Position numbers and translations under genes: made by a program. A stretch of DNA of 64,000 nucleotides, from positions 89,204-153,203 of the forward strand of contig JABMLP010000038.1 in assembly GCA_013176395.1 (NCBI GenBank). The letters are read 5' to 3'. The notes under the pieces are model-generated. The model worked only from the letters and a program-made list of their open reading frames with translations, was not told the DNA's origin and made no database searches. This DNA comes from Venturia oleaginea. Taxonomy: Eukaryota; Ascomycota; Dothideomycetes; Venturiales; Venturiaceae. Each line of letters begins with the position of its first letter. Within the stretch, counting starts at the first letter, position 1. Shown piece by piece: positions 38,365 through 49,549 of the stretch.

Positions 38365-40857
38365 CTAATCCTTGTGTCTTGCAATAGCTCGATCAAACGC
38401 GTCAATCATGGGCTGGTACAGCTTGTCGGGATCACTATACGTGCCAGTGAAAAGACCTTCCCGGTATGGAAACAGAATATCCCGTAGCTCTTCAGCCAAC
38501 AATATGAGGCCTTCATATACTGGAAGAAACTCCGCCGTGATGCCTTTAAATGCCTTCTTGTCCATATGTCCTCTCTTCGTGTTCGCAATATCAAAGTAGC
38601 TTCCCCGGTACCAGGCTCGAAGCTGGCTTGGCTTTGGCAATCCTTGACCAGTCCTTTGTAGATGGCTAATGACCACCCAGAGAAAGACGTAGAAGAGCGA
38701 CTCTAGATCATGTCGGTATGTGTGCGGCCTACCTTGGAGAACCTCAATAGCCATAAACTCCATAGTTCCAGTACGATGTCTCGCTCCACTAAGCCCGCCA
38801 CCAAGCTCTTTCGCCAGATCCAAGTCGATCAGCTTGCCTCTTGAGTCTCCTTCCTGTTTTATTTCCGTAATGATGAGGTTGTTTTCTGAAATGTCGCGGT
38901 GGAGTATCTTTCCGTCGTAGTACAGGGATCTGTGGCCTTTGATAACATCGCGACATGCCTCAAGCAGTTCATCGACAGAAGAGAACTCGCGTATCGCTCG
39001 TCCAGGAGGGGAAATGACTAGACAGGAGAATATCCGATTCTCGAACGGCCCGTCGTCCTCATCAATAGCCGTGAGACTGTTCGTGTTTGGCTCTGCTGGG
39101 CCATGCTCGCTGATGTCTCCAACTGCATGGTCAACCTGCTCTTTAACCTGGCTTCCAATGTCTGATCGTTTGCGGCTGCTCGATTTCGATCGCTTGCGAC
39201 TTGTTGGGGGTCCTTCCCTCCGTTTCCGTTTCTGTCCAGAAGATGAAGCGCTGGTCAGGCTTATCCCTAGCCCTTTCGCCAGCAAGCTGCCTTGCGCTGT
39301 CGAATGGCTCAGGTTGATCGAGTCTTTCCTGGCCGATCTAAATGTTTTCGGTTTCCCAAATTGGAGTCCTTGTCGGAAGTCATGTATTGTCTCCAGATCT
39401 TGATGACCAAACAGCTCTGCCACGCCCCAAACCTTTCTTTCCTTGGCCAGCTTCAAAAGTTGTCCCTCCGAATGCCTCTTGTCCGATCTCCACGCGAACT
39501 TGACCACGTATTTCCACTCTTCTGAGTCAGGCATCTTGGCTTGGTAACAGGTAGTTCCTCTGCAGACTATCGCCTTTTGAGATGCGATAGGTTTGTCTTC
39601 CAAGTAGAGGCGTCCTTCCCTCTCCTTCCCGTCTCCTTTGAACAAAATGTATTTGCCTATCTCATCCTCTTTGATATGGGTGTTCACGCCCAGCTCTTGA
39701 TCGCTCATCAGAGAATACCCGGCCACGATCTTGATAAAACGATGTGGATACTGGTGGATGCTGAATTTCTTGCAGCTGTATAGCCCAGATCGGTCGAACA
39801 TCCACAACTCCATGCTGGACCCTCGAACAAAGAAGCCGTGTAGGAACAGACGCGTGGGTTGGCTCGCAAATACCTCTCGTGCGTGACCGCAGAAGCTGAG
39901 CAATTCCTCTGTGTATTTTCCCCGAATTTCGCTTTGCTTTAGTTCTCCGAGGACCCGTACATCCTTCCAGTGATATGTCTTTCCGTGCTTGGAAGTGTGG
40001 GAGGGGGCGAGAAAGAGGTCTGGCTTGCGCTTGCAGTCGGAGCCGATTAGCGGTAGGTCTGGAGACGCGTAATACGTGCTGCGGCCTCCTTTTAAGAATC
40101 TCTGCTGAAAGCTCCAGAACCAATTAAGAAAAGCATTCTGGGACGGAACTTGTGGATATTCTATCCAGCGGCCATCCACAATTCGCGGGTTCGCTTCCTG
40201 AGCGATCCGCTCCGCCTCAACTGACCACTCCTTGTCCTCGAAGTACTTGTTGTAGAAGCCTTCAGTATCCGTGTAGACGCAGCCATTTATCTCTTGGAGT
40301 ATGCGCTCATCGATGTCGTCGTGTGTCTGGTCGTTGCTGGCTCGCTGGGAGGAGGAAGTGGATTTGATAGGTGTGTCGAGGACAAGTTTGTTAAATATCG
40401 TTGGTGGTGTTGATGCCTGTCTTGCAAGAACGGCAAAGAGCGCAGCGCAAATATCTTGGTCGGATGCATGACTGTCGATGTGATCGTAGAGAGGAATAAA
40501 CAATCTGCCGTCAAAGTCTTTGGATTGGATATGCACTACGAGGCTAAAGAGATCTTGTAAAAGACTTCCAGGGCCGTTGTGGGAGGGAAGGGCACGAGCA
40601 AGCGGAGCCGTTTGCAAGGCGAGGACCAGTTCGAGTGCCAGATCCTTGGTGTCTAGTTCAGTTAGTAGCTATCCTCCTGATGTATACTCTCAGTGTGTCC
40701 TACTAGATGCCCCCACCAGCTGGGCAATACGTGATCTTTGGTCGTCGATACCAGAAATGCCCAACTCATCGCATCTTGACCCTAGGAGAAGGCGAAACTC
40801 GTCAAGTCGCGCGTCAATAGGGTACTTTGCGATAATTTCCGCGTTGAGCGCAGCCAT
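38365..40857 (-). CDS. FunK1-type fungal protein kinase, one intron
   Basis: Two exons by my reading: 40857-40704 (MAALNAEIIAKYPIDARLDE) and 40652-38365. The 51-bp intron 40703-40653 has donor GTAGGA and a GCTACTAACTGAACTAG branch and acceptor. The product is about 813 residues. The N-terminal 450 residues are typical of FunK1 proteins (WKDVRVLGELKQSEI, FLHGFFVRGSSMELWMFDRS). A basic Arg/Ser/Lys-rich insert follows. The kinase C-lobe has ILHRDISENNLIIT (catalytic loop), KLIDLDLAKEL (DLD at the DFG position) and TGTMEFMAIEVL. FunK1 kinases are an expanded, poorly characterised family in Basidiomycota and Pezizomycotina. No stop or shift is seen, so it is probably a working host gene, flanked on both sides by pogo copies. 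Confidence 0.92.
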
Positions 40858-41087
40858 TGCCAACTATACGAGAAAGTAGTAGAGAGTATATCAAAGAGTC
40901 GCAATGGTGGCAAGTCCGAGGGACGCTGGGGGATTTAAGGACGTGTCGAAGACGCGCAAAGCCGAAGATGTGCCGAATGCTGCTGCGCCTCCTACAATAC
41001 GATATGATCCTAGTCGTTCTTACACGCCACCCTGACGTCTCACATAATCATTACATTAACTTATAAGTTAACGTAGTCGATGGGTTA

Positions 41088-42891
41088 GTGGCCACTGTGG
41101 GTTAGTGGCCACCTCACCAAATCGCGTCGCGTCATTCTACTACTATCCTCAATGCCACCACCACAACAAGAAGAAGCCTCATACAAAGAAGGTAGAATTG
41201 CTCTAGCGCTTCAAGCCTACCAGCAAGGCCAGTTTCAAACCCCTACTGCCGCTGCAAATGCCTTTGATATCCCCCGAACTACCCTTCGACGCCGTATCGC
41301 CGGAATCCAACCACAGTTCGGCTCAATCTCAAAAAACGCCTTCTTGCACCTACCGAAGAAGAGAGTTTCGTACGATGGATTCTGTCAATGGATCGACGCG
41401 GTATGCCACCTCGACAGGCGACTGTACGGCAAATGGAAGGCCTTTTAGTCGCGCAACACGGGAAACCAGGCTATATCGGTCAGGTCTGGGTCCGCGACTT
41501 TATCAAGCGCCACGATATACTACAGTCAAAATACAATCGCAAGTACGACTACCAACGAGCAAAGTGCGAAGATCCGGAGTTTATTCGAGCCTGGTTTCAA
41601 CGTGTACGGCATACAATCGCTGAGTACGGTATTCTCGAGGACGACATCTACAACTTTGACGAGACTGGCTTCCAGATGGGGGTCATCTCAACAGCAAAGG
41701 TTGTTAAGGGACAGAGAGGGCTGGCAGGCCTAGGACGACACAGCCAGGGAACCGTGAATGGGTTACGGTATTTGAGGCTGTAAACGCGCGAGGGTATACA
41801 ATCCCGCCGCTCGTAATCTTTGAGGCTGTAATGCATCAGGGAGCTTGGTACGACAACCTACCGGACGACTGGTCAATTGGTGTGAGCGAGAATGGCTGGA
41901 CAACCAATGAGATTGGCTTACATTGGCTTGAACACGTCTTTGATAAGCATACAATAAGCCGTACGGTTGGACGGTACAGGTTATTGATCCTTGGTGGCCA
42001 TGGCAGTCACGTTAGCCCTGAGTTTGATCAGTACCGCCTAGATCGCTCGATTGTTGTTCTCTGTATGCCAGCGCATTCATCACATCTCCTCCAGCCACTT
42101 GATGTCGGCTGCTTTGCCGTACTCAAGCGATCGTACGGACGGCTTGTTGAGCAGAAAATGGGTCTTGGCGTTAACCATATCGACAAGCAAGAGTTCCTAC
42201 CTCTCTACCAGCAAGCACGCGCCGAAGCACTACACGAAAGGAACGTACGAAGCGGTTTTACAGCTACAGGTCTCGTTCCGTACGAGCCAGATCGTGTGCT
42301 CTCGCTCCTACACGCTCAGGTCCATACGCCATCCCCCCAGCTACATCCACAACCTGAGGCAGTATGGGTAGCCGAAACACCTCATAATATTACTGAGCTA
42401 CAGCACCAAACAGACCTCCTGAAGCAATACCTCAAGCGTCGTACGCAAAGCCCACCGTCTCCGACAGACCAGGCCTTAAACCAGCTTGTAAAAGGTTGTC
42501 AGATAGCTATGCATAGCGCTGTCCTTCTTGCAAGCGAAAATGAGAAGCTACGTACTGAGAACCAGCGCCAAAAGAGGAAGAAGGCAAAGAGGCGTACGTA
42601 CATAGCGAGAGGCGGTGTTTTATCTTGGATTCAGGCTCAGGTGTTGGTAAATAATGGTGAAAGTAGCCGTACAGAGGCTGTACAAGACGGGCTAGACGTG
42701 AGACGGCAACGGGCACCACCAAGGTGTAGCTTATGTGGGTCGCTTGAACATAAAGCCCCTGTACGCCCTGGGTATCAGCGCATCAATTGATATTTACATA
42801 TATTATTGTAATAGATTAGGTGGTTGTTGAAATGCATACATTTTTTCGCTGAGATACCTTGATGGGGTGGCCATTAACCCACAGTGGCCAC
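41088..42891 (+). mobile_element. pogo/Fot1-like element with TIRs (copy 3)
   Basis: Ends are 26-bp inverted repeats at 41088-41113 and 42866-42891 (GTGGCCACTGTGGGTTAGTG... versus one G-to-A change). TA precedes the left end (41086-41087). On the right the expected TA is CA, where the next element begins. It contains one damaged transposase gene. Confidence 0.8.
41152..42790 (+). pseudogene. pogo-like transposase, frameshifted, catalytic Asp lost
   Basis: N-terminal frame 41152-41448 (psq-like HTH, ALALQAYQQGQFQTPTAAAN), middle frame 41388-41783 (CENP-B HTH, YNFDETGFQMG with the first Asp), and C-terminal frame 41831-42790. Frame changes lie near 41390 and 41700-41780. The second catalytic Asp is replaced: LLILGGHGSH instead of LLILDGHGSH in copy 2. 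The C-terminal part holds PAHSSHLLQPLDVGCF, a basic coiled coil (RQKRKKAKRR) and a partial zinc knuckle (CSLCGSLEH, final Cys missing). It cannot be active. Confidence 0.88.
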
Positions 42892-42970
42892 CACAGGGTT
42901 CCTCAAATCTGACTGCGCAGGGCGCTCGGACCCACCATCCCATCTTTTGAACTTGAATGTATTATGCTAT

Positions 42971-44260
42971 TTACCACACGTTTGACTTGCAATGGATCTC
43001 TGGTTTTTGCTGAATCATCTTACATCTCTCTGGCATCTCTCTGATCCTTTTCCGTATCAGTGTGAGCGTTATCTTGTCCCCTTCTGCCTGGATTTCAGCC
43101 TTGAAATGAGCCACCGACGACCACCTCCTGCCAGCTAATCTGGACTTAGTGATGTTCCAACAAGACTCAATAGGATTGAGATCACATAATTGAGGAGGAT
43201 GAATAAGTAATAGAAGGTCTGCTTCTCTTTTTATGACTGCAGGGTCACTGTTAGGTGGCTTGATTCCGTGAGAAGGATCACCATCCTCTTGAAGCCAGTA
43301 TTTGCGCTGTTGACGCTTCTCCAAGGCTTGAATAGCTTCAATGTGTTGCGGCAGTATCTTTTCGGCGTAGAAAACCTGTGTCATGCAGTTTCCTTTTGGT
43401 GTTTCGTCCTCCTTTGCCTTAAGGTCTTGCCAGACCTTCAGCCGGGCTTGGTACACTGAATCCAGCTCGTATTTGAGTTGTTTAGGCTGCTTGACTTGCC
43501 TACGGACCTTCTCTGATGGCTCAGCCGGATCCTTGTAGAATATGAGGTTTCCTTTCTTGTTGTATGAGATGCCGCCGGCGACGTGAATAGTAACATCCAA
43601 AACGCCTTCTAGCTCCTCCTTGACACCTCTCCCTTGCCCTGGGAAGCGTAGCTCATATTCAGGTGCATTGGCGAGTTCTTTTGACTGACGATGGGCTTCA
43701 TCTGTGAACCAAATCCAACTCCAGAAGCCTAGTCTGGTCTTTTTCTCGTGTTCTTTACCGTATTCAACCCTCTTTGGCCGATTTGCCTGGGATATCTGCT
43801 TCTGATAACGCTTCTTGAATCGCCTAGCCCCTGCATTGTTTACGTGACGCTGTAATGTCTTTGCGGAAGGCTTGCCAGGGCAGGAATTGGCTTGTTCCTG
43901 CCAGCCTTTTTCGTGTATGGGGTCATCTTGGTTCGTAAGGCGGGTAAGATCTGAAGCAGATACTTTGGTAGGCCGCCCTATGATGCAACTGCTCTTTCTC
44001 CGTGATCTGAATGCTGCATCACCAATAAGTTCTCGTAGTTTAAGCCAACTACGTGCGGTAGAAGTTGGTATATTGATTTCAGGGAGGTATGCGATTGTAC
44101 CGACGCCGTCGGCCTCATTCTTGCAATCCCAGGCCTGGAAAAATCGTATTCTCTTCGTGGTGTCATATTCTCGCCTTGCAGTCTTTCTTTTGGGTGTTCT
44201 AGGTTGATTGATTGATTGATTGATTGATTTTATCCTACTCGGTTGCAGCCGCTTAATCAC
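42971..44260 (-). CDS. Tc1/mariner-like transposase, intact
   Basis: 429 residues. An N-terminal DNA-binding region (about 40-190) includes SWLKLRELIGDAAFRSRRKS and AKTLQRHVNNAGARRFKKRY. The catalytic domain has WIWFTDEAHRQS (first Asp), LQEDGDPSHG (second Asp) and CDLNPIESCWNITKSRL (Glu), with 38 residues between the second Asp and the Glu by my count. The product should mobilise the surrounding element. The first residues include INQSINQ encoded by an ATTG microsatellite (44201-44225), so an internal start is possible. No stops. Confidence 0.88.
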   Translation of the reverse strand: MIKRLQPSRIKSINQSINQPRTPKRKTARREYDTTKRIRFFQAWDCKNEADGVGTIAYLPEINIPTSTARSWLKLRELIGDAAFRSRRKSSCIIGRPTKVSASDLTRLTNQDDPIHEKGWQEQANSCPGKPSAKTLQRHVNNAGARRFKKRYQKQISQANRPKRVEYGKEHEKKTRLGFWSWIWFTDEAHRQSKELANAPEYELRFPGQGRGVKEELEGVLDVTIHVAGGISYNKKGNLIFYKDPAEPSEKVRRQVKQPKQLKYELDSVYQARLKVWQDLKAKEDETPKGNCMTQVFYAEKILPQHIEAIQALEKRQQRKYWLQEDGDPSHGIKPPNSDPAVIKREADLLLLIHPPQLCDLNPIESCWNITKSRLAGRRWSSVAHFKAEIQAEGDKITLTLIRKRIREMPERCKMIQQKPEIHCKSNVW

Positions 44261-44726
44261 GCAGCTATGTCCGGTTAGGAGGACTTCATCAGACAGCCGA
44301 CACGTGATAGATTATATAATCCACCGCGCCCCACTTCGCCCCGTTCACTGAAACAAGACCAGCTGTCCCCTCCGTCCTCCCTCTTTTCCCTTAACCAGTA
44401 TCTCCAAATGCCCGCTGGCTCTTGTAGATACTGGTTATTCTGCTAGTATATCTGTGCTATGTAGACTCAAGAGGCAATGCCTCGTGTTTCGCTATCCTTC
44501 TACCTACAGTCTCCCTCTAATGCTCAGCTTTGTCTATCTGTTTCGCCTTATCCCTCAAGGCCAATGGGTTCCCTAAGTATGTTTCTGCTTGTGAAAGTTG
44601 CCTTGCACCAGATTCCTATGCGGCGGTGTATTTGGTTGTGTGATGCTGGAGACAATAGTAACCATCGTAGTCGTGATTTCGCTGCTTGGGTGTGATACTC
44701 CGGGTATGCCCGTGGACGAGGCTGTC
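44261..44726. other. Non-coding part of the mariner-like element
   Basis: About 470 bp upstream of the transposase start with no gene recognised. It precedes the 353-bp tandem repeat. Confidence 0.5.
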
Positions 44727-45355
44727 TGGTAGCTGCCGTATTGTATGGCGCCGATCGTGCTATAGACCTGCCGTCTTATAGTCGGAGCCTATCTGCTGCT
44801 AGTCGCTCTCCCTACTTGCTATATCGCGCTCCTACTCTTGCCAATGCCATAACTGGGACGCAACAGTCTGGGGAGAGGCTCAAGGCTACGTCTGCTGGCT
44901 TGTAGGGAGGGGATTTGCCGCCAATAAGCTCCTTCTATACGTCCTTACTGCTTACTGTGTTGCGCACCTACTCTTGCCAATGCCATAACTGGGACGCAAC
45001 AGTTTGGGGAGAGGCTCAAGGCTCTGGACATCAGCTTGCAGCAGGACGGTTTGCGGAGACGATAGTAGATGAGGTTCTCTAGCAGCTGCCGTATCGTGTC
45101 GCACCGATTGTGTTGTAGACCTGTCGTCTTATAGTCGGAGCCTATCTGCTGCTAGTCGCTCTCCCTGCTTGCTATATCGCGCACCTACTCTTGCCAATGC
45201 CATAACTGGGACGCAACAGTCTAGGGAGAGGCTCAAGGCTACGTCTGCTAGCTTACAGGGAGGGGATTTGCCGCCAATAGGCTCCTTCTATGCGTCCTTA
45301 CTACTTACTGTGTCGCGCACCTACTCTTGCCAATGCCATAACTGGGATTTGGGTG
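44727..45355. repeat. 353-bp tandem repeat with internal 136-bp repeat
   Basis: CTACTCTTGCCAATGCCATA starts at 44832, 44968, 45185 and 45321, spacings 136, 217 and 136, which gives a 353-bp period with an internal duplicate. About 1.8 copies of the long unit are present, inside the mariner-like element next to its right TIR. Confidence 0.85.
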
Positions 45356-45506
45356 TTCTAGGCGCCATGGTGGTGGTAAATTGAGCGATAAGTTGGTGTA
45401 CACGTGGAAATTGAGATGGGATGGTGGGTCCGAGCGCCCTGCGCAGTCAGATTTGAGGAACCCTGTGCTCTATCTACCTTATATTACTATCTTTAAGAGC
45501 GGTAAG

Positions 45507-45786
45507 TGTAAGAGTTCAACCCTCAAAGGTGTTTCGCAAGTGAGGGAAGACAGCTTATATTTCAAGTATCTAAGTACAAAGAAGAAAGTGTAGGTACAGG
45601 AAGAACAACTTGTATATATAATCTTCCAAGTAGGAAAAGGACATGCTGTCCTGAGAAGAGAATAGAAAGGAGTAGAAGCGCATGTGAAACGGTCCCTGAA
45701 TAATCCCTGCTAGGCGCACGTGAGAACTACCAGGTAGTGCTAAGAATCCATCCAGGATAAGTTGAGAAAGGATCTATCCTTTGACA
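45507..45786 (-). repeat. Element B 3' LTR
   Basis: 280 bp. The outer end TGTAAGAGTTCAACCCTC is shared with Gypsy1; the inner part (U3) is different. A CTTCTTCTCCCCC tract (complement of the polypurine tract) follows at 45787-45805. Confidence 0.9.
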
Positions 45787-48230
45787 TTACCCTTCTTCTC
45801 CCCCGTTTCCGTTGGGGCGGTTTTGCTTTTTGTACGCCTAGGAGGACGTAGACTCGGTCCGTCGTTTTGAAAAACATCACCGTAGATACTTTCAAAGGTA
45901 TCTAATGCGACAGTTTCTGTCGTTCGTACTTGGCCTTTTTGCAAAGAACACACTTTCCTATTTCCTTGAAAACTTCCTGTCGCATGCGCGGGAAGTAGAA
46001 GGTATTCTGAAGTCGTGAAAGGACAATCTCTGGTCGGCAATGACCATTGAGTGGAGATTCGTGTTGATGTAGGATGTACTGTTTCCTAAGGCTCGTGGGA
46101 AGATATACCAAGTTGTTGAAGAGGAGCAATCCGTCTTCAATACGAGTATTCTGATCTGCTGATTGAATGTAGCCTTGTACATCTGGATCCTTTGCTGCGC
46201 GTTCCTGACCTCTTGCCAATAAGAGGACTTTCCTGTCTGAAGTGATGAGACTTGGTGCACAAGTGCATCACCTTCTGTCGGAACAAAGCGCGTTCGACTT
46301 TCTCTTTTTCTCCTGCCATGAAGTCTTCTCGTCGACTTAATGCATCGGCGTTAACGTTTTCCTTTCCTTTCTTGTAAAGGATATGGAAGTTGTAAAATGA
46401 CAGTTCTTCTGACCATCTTAGTTGCCGTCGATTCAATTCCTTTGTCGTCGTGAAATTCCGCAGGTTCTTGTGATCGGAATACACGGTAATCTTGTGTTTC
46501 GCTCCTTCAAGATAATGCTTCCAGTGCTTGAAGGCATCAACTATGGCCATGAGTTCCTTGTCTGAAGTGGAGTAGTTGACTTCTGCTTTCAGGAATTTTC
46601 GTGCGTGGTAAGCTACTGGTCTTAGCTTTCCATCTGAATCAGGTTGGCTGAGACATGCTCCGAGGGCTCGATCGGACGCATCCGCCTCGACTGTGGCTGT
46701 TTTTTCTGAGTTAAACAGTTGCAGAATGGGTGGTGTTGTTAACCGTATCTTGAGTGCGTCAAAGGCCTTTTGCGCATGCTCGTTCCATTCGAAGGTAATC
46801 CCCTTCTTCATCAATCCCGTGAGGGGTTCTGCAACTTCGGAAAAGCTTTCGATGAATTGTCGATAATAATTCGCGAAGGCGTGAAATGACTGTACTCCTT
46901 TGACGTTCGAGGGTACCGGCCAATCGCGGACCTTCTGGTAAATTTCCGGGTCCATCTCAAGTCCATCTTGAGAGACAAAACATCCAACGAACTTGATTCG
47001 TTGCTTGTGGAATTCGCTTTTCGAGGGTTTCAGCCGCAAGTTAAATATCTGTAGTGCGCGGAGGACGGTTCGAACGTGATTGGCGTGTTCTTCGAACGTT
47101 CGATAGTAAACCAAAATGTCATCCATATAAACAGACACAAACTTGTCTAAGTGCTCGCGAAGCACATTGTTCATATAGGCTTGCAGCGTCGCAGGGGCGT
47201 TTGTCAAACCAAAGGGCATGACAAGGTATTCGTAGTGCTCAAGGTGAGTGCGGAATGCTGTCTTCCACTCGTCACCTTCCTTAATCCTAATTCGATGAAA
47301 AGCCGCAGGAATATCGAATTTCGTGAATCATCTGGCTCCTTGGAGTCTGTCCTTCAACTCCTGGATTAAAGGCAGCGTGTACGCATTCTTCACCGAAATC
47401 TCATTTAGATGTCGGTAATCGACACACAATCGTTGTGAACCATCGGGCTTGGGTACGTAGAAAACTGAATATCCGGCGGGTGACTTCGACTCCCGGATGA
47501 ACTTCTTCTTCGTGAAATCGTCGATATATTCACGAAGGGTTTCAAGCTGATCTTCCCTCAATGGGTAGATCTTGAACTTCTTTGGTTGTTCATTATTCTT
47601 GAGCTTGATCTCATGATCCCATGGTTGGTGTGGTGGAAGGGAATCTTCGATCGATTCCCCTTTAAAAAGTTCTGCAAATTCCTGGTACCCATGGGGAATT
47701 TGGAACACTGACCTATCCTCCTCTGTCTGGAGACGATAGCAGTATGCCACTTCAACGTGTGTAGGCCTTTTCCGCAAAGGTCTTTGTGCTGTCCGTGTTC
47801 TAGCGCGCATGCTAGCCTGCACGGGATATCGTTGGTCTGGGAACGTGAGCGTCAATGTTCTCCAGTCGATATGCGGATTGTGAGTTCGAAGCCATGGCAG
47901 ACCAATGATCAAATCCGAGTCTCCAATATTCGTGACGTCTAGAACAATCTGTTCTTTCCTCCCTTGTATCCACAAGATTATGTCTGCTTCGTAGATCACT
48001 ATGCCTCCATTGAAGTTGACAGGTCTTCCATCAGCGATAGTTAGTGGATATGGATGCCGTTTCGACCGTACGGGTAGTTTCCATTCGTCGACCAATTTCT
48101 CGCTTAGAAGATTCCTATCGGCACCAGTGTCGATGAAGGCCCATGCTGGTACGTCGTCGATCTTTCCTTCGACCAGCATCTTAGATGTACCAAGGTTGTT
48201 CAGAAAATGAGGCGCTTCATTAGGATTCAA
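45787..48230 (-). pseudogene. Element B Pol remnant: protease, RT, RNase H, integrase HHCC, foreign tail
   Basis: Protease AFIDTGADRNLLSEKLVDEW and GLPWLRTHNPHIDW lie near 48140 and 47890. RT has LCVDYRHLNEISVKNAYTLP and YMDDILVYY (47110-47140). RNase H has EADASDRALGACLS, and integrase HHCC has CVLCKKAKYERQ. A TGA at 47328-47330 replaces the Trp expected after LQGAR in RT, and a frameshift occurs near 46240. After the second Cys pair (near 45920) the sequence jumps, out of frame, to VALDTFESIYGDV and NDGPSLRPPRR, the C-terminal tail of the Gypsy1 family. The catalytic integrase core is absent, so the element cannot be autonomous. Confidence 0.85.
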
Positions 48231-48241
48231 CAGGGCCTTCT

Positions 48242-49387
48242 CTACTGTTGATCCTCCTCGTTACCCGAATTCTCATGCCATTTGCGTGCTTGCTTTGTTT
48301 TTTTCTGCGATGTCCAATCGTCGGACAAGGTGTCGAAGGTTCCTTGCCCCATTCGGATGGTATGGGCAGGTGAAGTCAAGGCATGCATTTGGATGGACGT
48401 CTTTGCACTGAGAATCGTCCTGATCAATTGCTCGTTCAACGTCTCGTGTCAAACGTGAGAGCCGAAAGGTCATAAACTCTAGATCTTCCTTCGATTCTCC
48501 TTCGTTGGAGTTGTCTTCTACTGTAGACTCACTGTCGTCGCCCGACATAGACTGTAGAGATTCGTTTTCGTTTGGTGTAGACCAACTCCCGGAAATGGCT
48601 GGCAACTCTTGGAGTATTTCTCCAAGATCTTTCATTTCCTGGTGCTGAGGTAAATCGCATTCCTCATACTCGCAGCAATTCATAGGTGAGTGTCTGTGGT
48701 GGACGTGCTGTACATCTGTACTGATGTTTGGGATTTTCATGATCTTCCTGAGGGTCGTATTGTTGACTTCCTTTTCGTGAACCAGTGGAATTCCCAATCT
48801 GGTTCTCCTGGGTCTTCCTCGGACTTGTGCTCCCACAGTGGGCATTCTTTGACTTTGTACCAGTTCGATGGAATCATCCAGTGAAGATCGTGTTCCGGAT
48901 TCTTTCTCATGCTTGGGTATCTGCTGATAACTTTGACAGCAGCCATTGTATTCCCAACCCCGAATTGGTTTGTGCCATACTCTGCTTTTGGCAATACCAA
49001 CTGAGTGCCATAAAGACCGGGTGAGCTAGATGACGAACTCATCATAGCGAGATGTCCTTTGATATTGCCGTTACCTTGGTAACCTCCTCTATCCCGAGGG
49101 TAGTATCCGGAGCTCTGCTTCTCGGATAGGTGTACTTTGCAGTCGTCCTCATAACAAGCCGTCCAGCTCAGTATGTTGTGGATTGGCGGTACTGACGCAT
49201 CGGATTGTAAAGCCTTGAGGTGTTCTGAGCCCATGGGTGAGTTTCCGAATCGTTGTCCCTGATTCGTGAAACGTCCAGTGTTGTTCTTTTTGGGCTTTCT
49301 GACCTGTACCTTTCTTGGATCCACGTGGACCGCTCTGAATCTTGTCGAGCTCCATTGGCTGCGGTCCGTATGAATCAACTCAAACAC
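48242..49387 (-). pseudogene. Element B Gag C-terminal region
   Basis: Two overlapping frames (49387-48737 and 48845-48273). The first has NILSWTACYEDDCKVHLSEK, a Cys/His block I know from the C-terminal part of Gag in several fungal gypsy elements. The second has an acidic stretch and a Cys/His set near CCEYEECDLPQHQ and CLDFTCPYHPNGAR. The capsid part normally upstream is missing. The same region in B' (61137-62579) is interrupted by a solo LTR; B has the empty site at 49305-49309. Confidence 0.65.
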
Positions 49388-49549
49388 CTATATTCGCACG
49401 ACTGTTGTTTCCATGTCCTCGATAAGAACTAACTCCCTTCCTCTGAAGTTTTCTTTCGAATAGGCGGTTATCAATCTTGATTGACGTTCCAATCATCGAG
49501 TACAGGCTCTGAGGCTGAGTTTCCTTCCGACTGATTTCATCCTTGACAG

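Larger units (their letters stand above)
42892..45467 (-). mobile_element. Tc1/mariner-like element with perfect 54-bp TIRs
   Basis: Inverted repeats at 42892-42945 and 45414-45467 (CACAGGGTTCCTCAAATCTG...) match over 54 bases by eye. Between them are one transposase ORF at the left and more than 1 kb of non-coding sequence with tandem repeats at the right. A TA duplication is not present at the outermost bases (AC on the left, CT on the right). The left end touches the pogo copy 3 TIR. Confidence 0.85.

Noticed and set aside
38939..39403. Plus-strand ORF of 154 codons within the FunK1 gene
   Set aside because: Antisense shadow of the kinase coding sequence with no family features.
43268..44207. 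Plus-strand ORFs opposite the mariner-like transposase
   Set aside because: Antisense shadows of a clearly recognised transposase.
44201..44225. ATTG microsatellite as a telomere-like repeat
   Set aside because: Only a few units, internal to a transposase ORF, and not the fungal TTAGGG type.
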